A stretch of DNA of 64,000 nucleotides, taken from Lichina pygmaea. Taxonomy: Eukaryota > Ascomycota > Lichinomycetes > Lichinales > Lichinaceae. The DNA lies in contig OY730170.1 in NCBI GenBank assembly GCA_963422465.1, forward strand, positions 3,510,379 to 3,574,378, in the 5' to 3' direction. The translations under genes and the position numbers were made by a program. Positions 10,210-21,067 of the stretch are shown one piece after another. Every line of letters starts with the position of its first letter. Position 1 is the stretch's first letter. Under the pieces are notes generated by a model. The model was not told the DNA's origin. It was given only the letters and a program-made list of their open reading frames with translations, and did not search any database.

Positions 10210-13034
10210 AAAACTTGCAAGATCAATCCAGCTACATCAGGCCAGCGGTGGTGACCTCTGGAAAATTAGGTCACGTGTATAGGCCTTTCCACGCGAGTCG
10301 GAAGGGCGAGCTAATCAACATACAATTTTGTCAAAGGGCTTGAAAGAGCTCTGTTTAAATGACGGCCTTCTTGGCGAGGGTACAACGAGTTAGGCCTGAA
10401 CTTCCTCGACTGCTACCTGGGCAATCTACGCTATACGGCTTCTGTCGCGTTTGAGCGTCTCGACGTCCTCGATTGTGGCACCCTCGAGACCATTCTATCG
10501 AGGCTCTTCCAAAGCCAAACGACGAGGGGTAGCGCTAGCTACAGCGCGCTTCAACGCCGGCGTGGGTCGAGATCAACGGTTCTAAAACGTTTGGGGTCAA
10601 CGAGGAATCTTGCACTAACGGCGGCCGTCGTCTGACTGGTTATCAATGCGTGAGGACTCGAATATGCTGTCCCGCGGCAGCCACAGTCTGCGATGACAGG
10701 CATTTCTGCAAGGCCGGAACCGCTTGCGTGAACAATCAAAGATGGCCGCCCCCCTGCACTCGATCCCTGCGGCGCCAGCGGTTGCTATGATCCCGCCACG
10801 GAGAGCTGCTGTATATCTACCGGAGTGTTCTGTCCGACTGCCAGTACGGAGTACATGCTGCGAACTGCGGTGTGGCAACGCTGGAAGCTACTATGCCGTC
10901 GACGGAGTGCTACCGGCCGAGGAGGAGGACGTTGAAGCTGACCGCATCTCGACCTCGGCCAAGTTTCTCTGCAAAGACCGTCACTACAGCGCTCCATCCG
11001 AACTCATCGCCCAAGGCCTCAATACAATTTCACTATGGAACGGCTCATTCGCGAGGTTGGCCAGGGCATTCAGTTTCCATTTGGTAGGTTATCCAGGGCG
11101 CTCCCGCAACCTTTGAGTCAAACAAACTTAAGCATCGCGTCGAAAAACTAACAGCTTCGCCAATAATGGGAGGCTATCCGACCAAGGGCAGCAGATCTTG
11201 CATCTTTGAACGGGAAAAAGTCTGGCAATGAGGGATATTGTCCAGGCTTTCCAAAGGCGCCGATAAAATCGAGATTGGCGATCATTTCACAGTGACTATC
11301 GAAGGTTGGGACTACAAGACATGGCGACCAACATCACGCGAAATGGCGATGGGCTTGCTCTACTTACGTAAAAAGAAGATAGAACGGACCTATGATCGAG
11401 CTTTGCGCTGGCGGTACGCTCGGGTGCTCGTTGATATCTGATCTATGATCATGCTGACGACCCGGCAGGTGATCTCTGGACAGGCTTTGACCCCGGTTCG
11501 TCGGACTGAAGATGCTCGTCATTCGCTGGGTGATCCGGTAGCTGCTCTTGCTGTTGCCGTAGCCCCCAACCTCGGCCCTCTTAATATCTCGGCCCGCTAG
11601 CCTCTAGAAAGACCGCATTGATCCGCGTCTTCAGATACTCCTATACCTTCAATACACGGAGCGATATCATCGCCGAGGCACTGGTGGCGAATTATTCCGT
11701 ACTTTGAGGATCGATACAGCAGCACGATCGAGGACGGTGCAGATTGTACGGACAGGCAGGGAACCGTCGGAGTTTCTCTATCTGAACCCGTCGCCGTGGT
11801 CAGTCTCATCTGGACGAAAGACAGGACCATCGACGTATTTTAACAAGCTGAGGGTTTGGCCACCGACGGCCCGACTTCTCCCGCCAGCACAGTCACTGCG
11901 AGCACCACTCTAGGTGCTGGTTCCAATGCCCCAGAGACCTTCGGTGATGGACTTTATTCTCTGCATTTTCGTCTTTATCGTCAGATCTGCCAGTCCTAGT
12001 CAGACTCGACTGTCGGTCTAGGTGGCTGCACACGGGGTCGAAAGATACTCCCAACGAAAGGGCTCATAGAGCAAGAAAGTCTCTGAGAGCCATTCATTTC
12101 TTGGAGACCGTCTTGGTGTTTGGTGTTCAGTTGACCCGGTGACGACATGACCGCTTGATTTTACTGGGGCTCAGAATAGTCTTCATCATATATCCGCATC
12201 AAACGCAACGTCTAAGCAGCTCAGATGTCAATGTCGACCTAATTACAAGCTTGAGATTGTAGCCTTGTCGTTGCTGCTCTGGGCGTGCCAGGCAGCGCAG
12301 GTGTAAGAAAAGATGTTGTTGGAGCTGGGAGGCAGGGAAGAGCCTTTATCAATTTCTTTAGGGAAAAAGCACTCGCTATATACACGAATTCAACCCCTGT
12401 TCAGTTCCCTATTCAGCCTCTATTCTGCAGCCCGCCGTGTCCTTCCCGAGATTGGACCTTGGCAGTGTTGCAATCCTAACAGATGTGATAACAGAACTCG
12501 TTACGCGTGATCAGTGATGTAATCACATGCATCGGTCACGAGAGCATCAATATCACGTGACCGTGTGCTGGTCCCTCTTACTCGTACGAATGTCTGATTA
12601 CAGACCGGAGGGAATCGTGTCTTGATTCTGCATACGTACAACTATCTAATTGACTTCGCTGGCTTGAGTCTGGAAGGTATAGATAAGTTTGCAATCTCCC
12701 AGCGGGTGGGTCCTGTTGCTGCCCAACTTGGCTCCCGGGCAACGCGAAACGGGCTACGTAATAGGGGTGTCTATAAACAACGCTCGGAAGTGCCTAACCT
12801 CCTAGAAGAGAGCCTGAGCAACAGAGATCCTGTGCCGCAAAACCTCCGGTGCCATCGGGAGCGTTCACTCTGCTCTAGAGCCTTCCAGCTTTGCTACTGA
12901 GGTCTGGGGTTTCAGGAACACCTAGTCATCTACTATCTACTCTATACCGTATATTTTTCCGCTCAAGACGGGTCCCAACAACAGAGCCAGCGACCTCGCC
13001 GTCTCGCTCCTCCCCAAGCCTTTGCTCGTTCGCG
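10210..13034. other. Long region without a confident gene; possible coding relics
   Basis: About 2.8 kb. 10640-10760 reads as a Cys-rich stretch on the plus strand (ICCPAAATVCDD, then CKAGTACVNN), reminiscent of secreted Cys-rich fungal proteins but soon closed by stops. 11238-11441 has a short frame with IEIGDHFTVTIEGWDYKTW. Neither forms a gene model. The end should hold the promoter of the coiled-coil gene at 13035. Confidence 0.4.
11238..11441 (+). other. Short unrecognised frame, possibly a decayed gene
   Basis: A 67-codon frame whose middle (EIGDHFTVTIEGWDYKTW, then SREMAMGLLYL) has a protein-like alternation of hydrophobic and polar residues. I do not recognise the family. Neighbouring frames on the same strand (10640-11116) contain Cys-rich pieces. 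It could be one exon of a decayed gene or chance. Confidence 0.25.
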
Positions 13035-15338
13035 ATGGCCGATTCCCCGAAGGTGGCTGGCAAGCCTCCGTCTAAATCGCCTTCGTCCTCGCCCGGCGAT
13101 GGTGCAGGCCCTAATCCCCAAACCACCGGCTCGATACCGTCGGACAAGTTGTCGCGGTCGTCTTCTTCGTCGAGCGCCGGTGCCATGCCGCCGCCGCAGC
13201 AGGTCTCCCAACAGAAGCGCACACCCCCAACGACAGGCCATGCGAAGTCCGCGTCTGTGTCCGGAACTCCGGCTACTGACAAAACACCCACCGCGCGCGC
13301 GAAGCCTGCCGCCGTAAAAACTTCCGCCGCCGGCTCGAAGGTTGTTCCTAGACCTGCTGCGCCGACGACGCGTACGCCCTCCAGCTCGGCCGCCGCGCCT
13401 GTAAAGAAGAGCCCTCTTGCGTCGGCTGCTCCTGGCAAAAGACCCGCCCTCGTGGCCGCCCCTTCCTCCACCACCGCGACATCGAAAAAGGCTGCAGTCG
13501 CCAGGCCGAGCATGGCCGACAACAAAAGAGCGAGCCTCAGTGCTGCCCCTTATGGACCTCCTACACTGAAGCGGGCTGCCACCATCACTGCTCATGTCCC
13601 GACCAGCTCGACTGGCACCGTTCCCCGCGCCACCGCCCCTCTTATTCGACACACAGGTACCCTCAAGAAATCGGTCACCACCGCTGCGCCTGCAGGAGCA
13701 AAGAAGCCAATTCCCTCGAAAACTGCTCCTGCTACTACTCCGGCCGCTCGTGCAATGGCAAGCCGGCCGGCCACGAAAGCGGTTGCCGGCCCCACGAGAC
13801 CAACCCCTTCATCAGCGACCACGGTCACGGAGACTGAGTCCTTGAAGAAGCAGCTCCAAGAGTCACAGGCTCGAGGAGAGGAGCTAGGAGCCCAGGAGAA
13901 AGAGTTGAAAGTACGGGAACAAGAACTGAAGGCTAGTATGGACGAGCTCATCCGCAGGCATGAAGACGCAATAAATGAAAAGACCAAGACAGCGGAGGAG
14001 CAGGAGGCCGAGCTGCTGGCTCGGATCGAGAAGGCTGTCCGGCATGAAGAAGATATCGTTGGGAGGATCACGACGGACCACGACGCTGCCATGGCGACGC
14101 TGGGTCGAGAAGCAGCCGAAGCAGTTGACACCGAGAAGGCGGCGTCGCTGCGGAGGGCTGAGGAGCTGGCGCGGGACCACAGTACTCTGGTCAGTAGACT
14201 GACTAGCGAGCACGATGCTCTCGTGACCCGGATCTCCCGCGAACAGGAAGAGCAGGCAAGCGCCATGAAACTCAGACTCGACGCTGCGGAGAGCCAAGCT
14301 CAGGGCGCGAGTCTGAAGAACGACGAGCTGCTGTTGGTGCACCAAGAGGCGATCAAGTCGCTTGAGCAGGGGCACTCTCAGATGCTTGCCGCATTGAGGA
14401 TGCGAATCGGCGAGCTCGAGCAGTCCGAGGCGGAATTGAACGGCAAACAATCTGTACTTGTCGAGTCGCATGGCGAGGTCGTCGCCAAAGTTCAGGCGCG
14501 CCTCGCGCAGGTCGAGCAGGCCGAAGCGGATTCGACCCACAAGCTATCCCTGGCCGTCGCGACGCACGAAAAACAGACGCAGGAGATGGAAAGCCAACAC
14601 AAGCGTGCGACAAATGGCCTTACGCAGAAGCTGCAAGAGGCGCAGGAAGAGACGGTCAAGACCGTCATCTTCCTGGAGGAGACCAACAAGCGACTCGAGC
14701 AGCAGCTCGCAACGGAGAAACGTGCGCGCATCAAGGTGCAAGACCGTGTCGAGGAGCTGGAGGGGACGCTTGTTCGAGATGCCGCGGGCCGGGCCAGGGA
14801 CGCTTCCCGCGCAGGATCGCGCAGCGATCACTCTGCTCGGTCGCCCCGCGCGCATTCATCTTCTTCGTCTCCAGTGATTGCAGCTGCCGCCTTGAACGAC
14901 TCGTCTTCTCCATCGACGTCAGATGCTGCCGTACCGGGCTTGTCAGGCGAGCTCGAGGACGAATCAGAGCCAGCATTCAAACCTGAGCAAGACGGCGAGT
15001 CGAAGCAGGAGCCAAAGATGGAGCCCGAGCGCAAGATCCAGAACGAACAAGAGGCACACGCGCAAGAACATGGACCAAAAGATGATCCGACCTTAAAGAA
15101 AGCCACACCGGCCGACCCTCTTCCTTCGTCTCCCCCCTCCGCGCCATCGTTCAGCGAAGAGAAGGAAGAGGAGGAGGAGGGGGATGAGCAGGAGAAACCT
15201 GCCGAGCCGGCTCCCAAGGCAAAGCAAGAAGATGCTGTCCCTTCTGTGGCCCTCGCCCAAGGAGCACCTCCGTTGGCAACCCACAAAACTGAGGAGGAGA
15301 AGCAGGGGCTCCAGGGTACAGTCCATAGCTTTGAATAA
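13035..15338 (+). CDS. Unknown coiled-coil protein with low-complexity N- and C-termini
   Basis: Single-exon protein of about 767 residues; family not recognised. ATG 13035 (context GCGATGGCC) is chosen over the in-frame start at 12891 because the intervening 48 codons look like leader sequence. Residues 1-260 are Ser/Pro/Ala/Thr-rich and basic, probably disordered. About 265-585 is a long coiled coil rich in Glu, Lys, Ala and Leu, with an internal near-repeat (ITTDHDAAMATLGREAAE, then LTSEHDALVTRISREQEE). About 585-767 is acidic, with EEEEEGDEQE. The layout suggests a scaffold or cytoskeleton-linked protein such as a microtubule or spindle-pole factor, but nothing specific supports a role. 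Confidence 0.75.
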   Translation: MADSPKVAGKPPSKSPSSSPGDGAGPNPQTTGSIPSDKLSRSSSSSSAGAMPPPQQVSQQKRTPPTTGHAKSASVSGTPATDKTPTARAKPAAVKTSAAGSKVVPRPAAPTTRTPSSSAAAPVKKSPLASAAPGKRPALVAAPSSTTATSKKAAVARPSMADNKRASLSAAPYGPPTLKRAATITAHVPTSSTGTVPRATAPLIRHTGTLKKSVTTAAPAGAKKPIPSKTAPATTPAARAMASRPATKAVAGPTRPTPSSATTVTETESLKKQLQESQARGEELGAQEKELKVREQELKASMDELIRRHEDAINEKTKTAEEQEAELLARIEKAVRHEEDIVGRITTDHDAAMATLGREAAEAVDTEKAASLRRAEELARDHSTLVSRLTSEHDALVTRISREQEEQASAMKLRLDAAESQAQGASLKNDELLLVHQEAIKSLEQGHSQMLAALRMRIGELEQSEAELNGKQSVLVESHGEVVAKVQARLAQVEQAEADSTHKLSLAVATHEKQTQEMESQHKRATNGLTQKLQEAQEETVKTVIFLEETNKRLEQQLATEKRARIKVQDRVEELEGTLVRDAAGRARDASRAGSRSDHSARSPRAHSSSSSPVIAAAALNDSSSPSTSDAAVPGLSGELEDESEPAFKPEQDGESKQEPKMEPERKIQNEQEAHAQEHGPKDDPTLKKATPADPLPSSPPSAPSFSEEKEEEEEGDEQEKPAEPAPKAKQEDAVPSVALAQGAPPLATHKTEEEKQGLQGTVHSFE

Positions 15339-16098
15339 GAAGACCACGTCTTTGGTTTTGGTTTTTTTGGAAACTTTGTGCTGTTGCTGTCTTTCCATGT
15401 CGCTGTCATCGGTGCTGCACTTAGTACCCCCTGTCTCTGCCACCATCACCACCCTTGTTATCACTGTCCTTAGCTATCGTCAGCGAACTGGAGGCGGTGA
15501 ATCAGGGCTTTGGAAAGATGATCACAGAAGCACTGACAAGGATGATATCCCTGGTGGCCACCAAGCTCACAGCCTTTCAAGGGTGAAGACCTTGGGGCAA
15601 GTGATTTACAAGGCTGATTTTGCGCTGACTGGCTAGCGTGACAGACTGACAGATGAATGAATGAATGAATGAATGGATGGATGGATGGGAGCCCACATGA
15701 ATAGGATGTTTATTCCATGCTCTCTTCTTTCTGACTCCTGTTTTCTTGTACTCTTCTTTGTTGTCATTTGTGGTTATTCTCATCTTTCACAACGTTTACC
15801 TGTCACTGGGGGAGGGGGAAGGGAGCTGGGAAGGTTGAGAGATAGGGGTTGGTCTTTTGTGGTATACTATCTCCTAACTTTTACAAGATTGAAAGTACTG
15901 TGTATACTGTTCAACTGTAAACGCTACAGCGAGCAGCAGGAAGAAGATAAGTGTCACGACTTGTCACGGCTGAAGCGGACAGACGTATGTACGATGTGAA
16001 AAAGTGATTGCTTGCTAGATCTAGCTATCAGATAGTCTATATAGCGAGGGATAAGCGAGGCAAGCGATCTAGCCGCTCTGCCGCCCTGCCGGGGCGGG
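15339..16098. other. Intergenic region before LINE copy 2
   Basis: No gene seen. 15655-15688 is an ATGA/ATGG microsatellite. Confidence 0.5.
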
Positions 16099-16739
16099 AT
16101 CTGAGGCGAGTACTCTTTACTAAAGAGTGGGAAAACCAATGGGAGGAGAAGAAAAGAAAAGGCTATGCTGGATGGCAGGTGTTTTGCCAAAAACCTCACT
16201 ACAACAACCTAAAGCTCTACAAAGAGCTACAGAAAGCTGAGGCAAGTCTACTACTGCAAACCAGAACTGGGAGAATTGGTCTAGCAAGTTTTCTTTTCAG
16301 AGCTGGAGTCCCTGACTTTCCTACCCCCCTATGCATGTGTGGTCAAGCAGAAGAGACAGTAAAGCATATCACCTCTTCATGCTCTCTCTACTCAAGTCAA
16401 AGACAACATGCTCTCTTTAACCCCCAAGATTTCACTACTATTATTTCAAACCCAGAGCTTCTACAGAAGTTTCTGTACTGGTTTATGTCTTTGAAAAGAC
16501 TAAACCAATTTAATCTGGCTTTCAAACTTCACTATTCACACTCCAACATCTAGAAGCTTTTCCTACCAGACACTACAAGATTTCCTTTTGCTACACTTTC
16601 TAGTCACCTCCCTGTCTTCAGTTTTTATTCCTTTAAAGGTTTTCTGAAGAAGTTCACTATTAGCTGGAAGATCTGCATGGCTGTAAAGCTACAAACAGTG
16701 TAAGAATCAAATAAAAATAAAAAAAAAATCTGAGGCGAG
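16099..16739 (+). mobile_element. 5'-truncated LINE (copy 2) with perfect 12-base target duplication
   Basis: The body 16111-16727 is flanked by direct repeats ATCTGAGGCGAG at 16099-16110 and 16728-16739. It ends in an A-rich tail (AATAAAAATAAAAAAAAA). The sequence is AT-rich compared with its surroundings. One frame through 16553 encodes an ORF2 C-terminus: TRTGRIGLASFLFRAGVPDF, then the CxC...H knuckle CMCGQAEETVKHITSSC. This resembles the end of copies 1 and 3 but is a different, more diverged family with an A-rich rather than CAAT tail. It is dead on arrival because of 5' truncation, yet the intact target duplication and open frame point to a fairly recent insertion. Confidence 0.9.
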
Positions 16740-17531
16740 CCAGTAGGTGGGCTTGGGCGAGGGCGCGGTAGGCGCTCTAACACGACTGCTAGATTGATTA
16801 AGGAGAACTAGGTAATCAGCTATATGTAGACACAAAGCTGTTGTTTGCCTTAGAGCAACAAAAGAAGACTAGAAGGCACAAGGTGGATCCATGGCAGATC
16901 CATGCAGGATCTATGCCGGATCAGTGGTACCATGCAGGATCATCAGTGGCACTATGCAGCAGCAGCAGGATCAACATCAAACATATACAAGTACATGTTC
17001 CCACAAACACCTGGCCCTGTGAATGCTTCCTTCACACATGACACACGTCCACAATAGTAGCATCTAGTGACACACTGGGCACCTACTTCATCTCAGGAAA
17101 AGATGCTCAGTGCAGGTTTGTTATAGCATGAATTATTAAAGAGCTAGCTACTAGGACCTTGAGGTCTCACCGTACACCCGGGGCCAACTCCTGGCTTCTT
17201 TTATTGTGTCTAGGAGTCGAGTCTAGGATCCTGAAATCCGAGGTCTGGCTCTAGCCACATGACAAAGCAAATGACGAGCTGGGTCCGTGCCACTGGTGGT
17301 GAGTTGGCGTGTCAGAGGAGTTGAGGTCTCTGGACACATGTATTCAAGAGGATATGGATGTGCGTGTGCTCTGTAAGTGTAGAGTGTACCGAACGTACTT
17401 ATATGCTCCGACGGATATTCCAATGACAAGCGCTGTTGACCACAAAATGGGTATATAGATAATTGAGATTATACAGATACAGATACGTACGTATAAACAA
17501 AGAAAAACATACAGAAGCGTAGCTACACTGA
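16740..17531. other. Intergenic region downstream of LINE copy 2
   Basis: No gene seen. The sequence at 16740-16800 is the original continuation of the LINE target site. Confidence 0.5.
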
Positions 17532-19780
17532 TTAAGAGATATTCGTGATCCAAGGTGGCGGCACCTTCAGCCTCGGTCTCGATTCTGACCCCCATCTTGA
17601 TCTCGACTGGCATAGAGCGACGTAGTCCGCCTCGAGAATGGCGCGGAATTCTTTGGCCTGGTGGAAGATGTCGTCCATGTCACGCCCCTCGAGCGCGCCA
17701 CCTACACGGCATTCTTCGTCGACGATGCGTTGGTAGCGGTCGTCTCCTTTTTGCACGTGTATTAGTTATTTGGTTGGTTGGTTGAGCGGCGAGGGGAGAG
17801 ATTTTGGGGCACGGTGGTGAGCGGGAGGGAGTTTGAAGGATGGATTCCAGAAAGGTGGAGAATTGGGGAGGGGACAGAGACTAGAAAAGAGGGGAAATGG
17901 AGACAGAAGGGAGAGAAGAGAGCAGAGAGAAGGAAGGGTGTGCTGGATATAACAATTAGACCAAGGTAGGAGAGAAAAGCAAGAAAGAGTGAGGGGAGGG
18001 CAAGAGAAGGGCTGCAAACTGCAGAGATTATGGTTGAGGTTGGAAGTATAAGGCCGGAAGATAGACGTAGCAGGGATGAGACCCACCCGTGCTGTGTCTC
18101 TCTAGCGCTTTGACCAAAGCCTTGGCTTCGATTGCGCTCCAGGGACCTAGACGCTCAGCCACCCGTTGGCCGCCGAGCCTCGATCGCGGTGACTCCGCGG
18201 TGCGGTGGGATCGATATCGACGGCCTTGAGCGGACTTGCTACGAGAAGCATCGACTTCATGCAGCGCATGCTCCTGACGCGCGCTTGTCTCTCGTGGAGC
18301 ACGCCTTCTAGGTACAGTGGGTTCGCCGTTGAACAACTGCAGCTCACGCTCAATCATCCTCTCAGCACGTCGCTGGTGGTCCGCAATGCGCTGCTGGTTG
18401 TTGCGCCGCTGCCTCTCACATTGCATTTCACTGTGCCGCCGAGCCTCTTCCAAGCACTTCTGCTCGCCCTGCTTTTTCTCCTCGCGCTGTCGCCTATCGA
18501 GAATCCGTATGAGGTTCTTTTCCAGGCGCCTGATCGGGACAACGACGTAGTTTTTGACTGGCTTGACGATGCCCTTGCCACGTATCATCCTTGCTGGCGC
18601 TTCCCGCACTCGTTCGTAACATTGGAGAACAAGATCCATTACCTTGATGAGTTGTTCCGGACCCTCAGACCTTGACCCATTTGTCGCGCGGTGGAATTGC
18701 CATGCTCGGTAGAGCAGGAGAATCAGACGAGGGATCAGCTGAGCGTAGAACTGTACCACTAATGTCCTCTCACTTTTATCATCTCGCTCCTTGTCGATGA
18801 CTTCTTTCATCTCAGCCTTTAGATCTTCCAGAGAAGTGTGCATCTTCCCTGTCAGGCCTTCAATATCATCCGCCGCATTATCATTTGCATCTTCGAACTG
18901 ACCGCGGATCTCACTGATCAGCCCTGCAATCCGTTTCGCAAAGGCGGACTCCAGCGGTAAATCCCCCTTAAAGTACTTGTCGAACTCCCGCATTAAAGGG
19001 CATATGAGGGGCTTTTCGGCCCATAGATCGGCATCTCTTGTGGGAATCGTCTCGTCGTCCTCTACGTTCTCGGAAGACCGGTATCCGGCCAGAGACTTCC
19101 TATCATCCTCGTGATCGGACTCCCGAGCCAGACCGCCTGCCGAATGTTCGACTGCATCGTCGGACTCTCGAGACGGCTTCGCCGACGGGGACATGTGCTG
19201 TTGGTGCTCCGGTTCCAGTCCTTCGCCGTCATTGCTAGAGTTGCCCTCGTTTCGCAATGTGGTCTCGTCACGCTCTTCCTCTTCTTCGACACGGTCTGGA
19301 ACCTCGTCCTGTTCTTCCACCTCCTCGTTGTGGTCCTCCTCGCCCTCGTCCTCCACTACTGCTGAAAGCGGCGGGGCAAGCTCCTCGGGCTCCTGCGTCC
19401 CGTCATCGTGCTCGGTCTCGCCCCGGACTGCCGAAGAAGGCGTAGCCGGCGAGCTCTCCGGTACAAATTGGGCTCGGCTCTTCACATTTGCGCCTCGACT
19501 TCGAGTGTTTGGCCTTATCGGAGCGCCCACCCTGCTGAGGCCTTTTTTCCTTTTGGTTTCAAAAGGAGTGTCATTCTGACTCAACCTCAATCTATCCAGC
19601 TCTCGCTGGGAGATGAGTCCTCTCTTCCTGAATTTGTGCGGGGGCGAGCCTCTATGCCCTGTTTGGCGCAGCTGTTCAGCTAACAAGATAACATTGATGG
19701 CGTTATATGTCTGAACCAACGGCTTTCTTACCTGAGTCTGCGTCGACTATTCTCTTCCGAGCATTCGAGGGTTGATTCAT
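17532..19780 (-). CDS. Myb/SANT-like protein with acidic N-terminal half
   Basis: Three exons on the minus strand: 19780-19732, 19679-18087, 17746-17532; about 618 residues. Exon 1 starts MNQPSNARKRIVDADS. Intron 1 is 52 bases. Intron 2 (18086-17747, 340 bases) is long for this genome but joins in phase. The N-terminal half is basic then acidic Glu/Asp-rich. The centre has helices (PLMREFDKYFKG, then QFYAQLIPRLILLLYRAWQF), followed by a highly charged Arg/Glu/Gln segment. The C-terminus, across intron 2, reads LGPWSAIEAKALVKALERH, then DDRYQRIVDEE, then LEGRDMDDIFHQAKEF, which resembles a telobox-type Myb/SANT domain. A nuclear DNA-binding role is inferred. Its start codon lies only 82 bases from the inserted Tc1/mariner element. 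Confidence 0.75.
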
Positions 19781-20386
19781 GTTTCCTTGCCCTGTTCTTC
19801 ACGTCGTTGATGATTGTTCGTTGTGCCTACGAGTAGGCTGTACAGTACATACGTACTCCGTACGGAAGCCGGCGACAAAAGTATTCGCAATCCCTCCAAA
19901 AAGTGATGAGACTGGAGATCACCACCTAAATCTGCAACCGACACTACCTACATCACCGACACCATGGGTAGCATCAGCATCTTGCAGAAAGCACGTGTAT
20001 TTGCTCTTCTTGAGGAGGGTGTCCCTGTGAATCATATCATCAACCTCACAGGTCTTTCTTTCAGCACTATCTATCGAATTCGTCGACTTGTGTACAAGCG
20101 TGGCTACCGGTACAATCCAGTCACCAATGCAGTCTTCCAGGACGAGTTCTTCAAGGACGCTCCACGAACCGGTTGACTGAAAGCTCTAAATGAGCAGCAG
20201 ACCAAAGATCTTCTTGACCTAGTCAGGAAGGATTGTCATGGACAAGAAATGTCTGCTCTTGACATCAGCTACAAGTTTCCGGTGTCTGCTTGTACAGTCC
20301 AGCAAATCTTTTGTCGCAATTGTTTCTGAAAGCTCAAGGCAACATGGAAGCCTATCCTATCTCCAGTGATGAAAGATGCTTGATTG

Positions 20387-21067
20387 TGTTACGACCCAGG
20401 AGGAACACAGTCTTTATATACTCACAGAAAGCAGCAGACAGGATACTGGACGGAAGTACCAGGCAGCGTGACACGGGAACCAGTCACGTGACCGGCGAGA
20501 CAAACCAGGGGGTGCTCGCCGCAGTATGCATATGCACAAACAAGTGAGCAAAGTGAGCAGAGCTCACCCAGCTCGCCGCAGCGTGCATGAAAAGTGAGCA
20601 AAGTGAGCAGAGCTCACCCAGCTCGCTGCAGCGTGCATGAACAAGTGAGCAAAGTGAGCAGAGCTCACCCAGCTCGCCGCAGCGTGCATGAACAAGTGAG
20701 CAAAGTGAGCAGAGCTCACCCAGCTCGCCGCAGCGTGCATGAACCGTGAGCAAAGTGAGCAGAGCTCACCGATCTCACCGAGTGAGCAAAGTGAGCAGAG
20801 CTCACTGTGCTCACGAACTGGGCACTATATAGTCCGGCGATAGTTCCCTTATAGAATGATCGTCTTCAACTCATGTTGTGATCCAGACAACTAGATCTAC
20901 TTCAATACAATCCTTTGTACGAAGCTATTGATCAGGTGTCACCACCACCACGTTCCACCAAACCCCTTCGCGCTCCTTGACACTCCTCTCCTGCGAGAAC
21001 CAACCCGCCTTCCACCTCTCACCCTAATCCTATACTCGGATAGGACGGTACAGTACAGACCGCAACA
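20387..21067 (+). repeat. 5' LTR of the Gypsy element
   Basis: 681 bases, begins TGTTACGACC and ends CCGCAACA. Contains a block of near-identical tandem units (see 20536-20755). Confidence 0.93.
20536..20755 (+). repeat. Tandem repeat of about 48-51 bases inside the 5' LTR
   Basis: Four to five units built on GTGAGCAAAGTGAGCAGAG, then CTCACCCAGCTCGC, then CGCAGCGTGCATGAA. Each unit contains short inverted words (GTGAGC and GCTCAC). The same array occurs in the 3' LTR at about 26560-26777. Its position in the upstream part of the LTR suggests a regulatory array. Confidence 0.85.

Noticed and set aside
10640-11116. Secreted Cys-rich protein gene
   Set aside because: Cysteine spacing is suggestive, but stops close the frame and no splice model works.
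12891-13034. Earlier start for the coiled-coil protein
   Set aside because: The extra 48 codons look like leader sequence; ATG 13035 has better context.
17766-18086. Minus-strand frame starting exactly at the second intron of the Myb-like gene
   Set aside because: Pyrimidine-rich intron sequence; no protein likeness, and the Myb-like domain joins in phase without it.
20540-20760. CRISPR-like array
   Set aside because: Contiguous tandem units without unique spacers, inside an LTR of a eukaryotic element.
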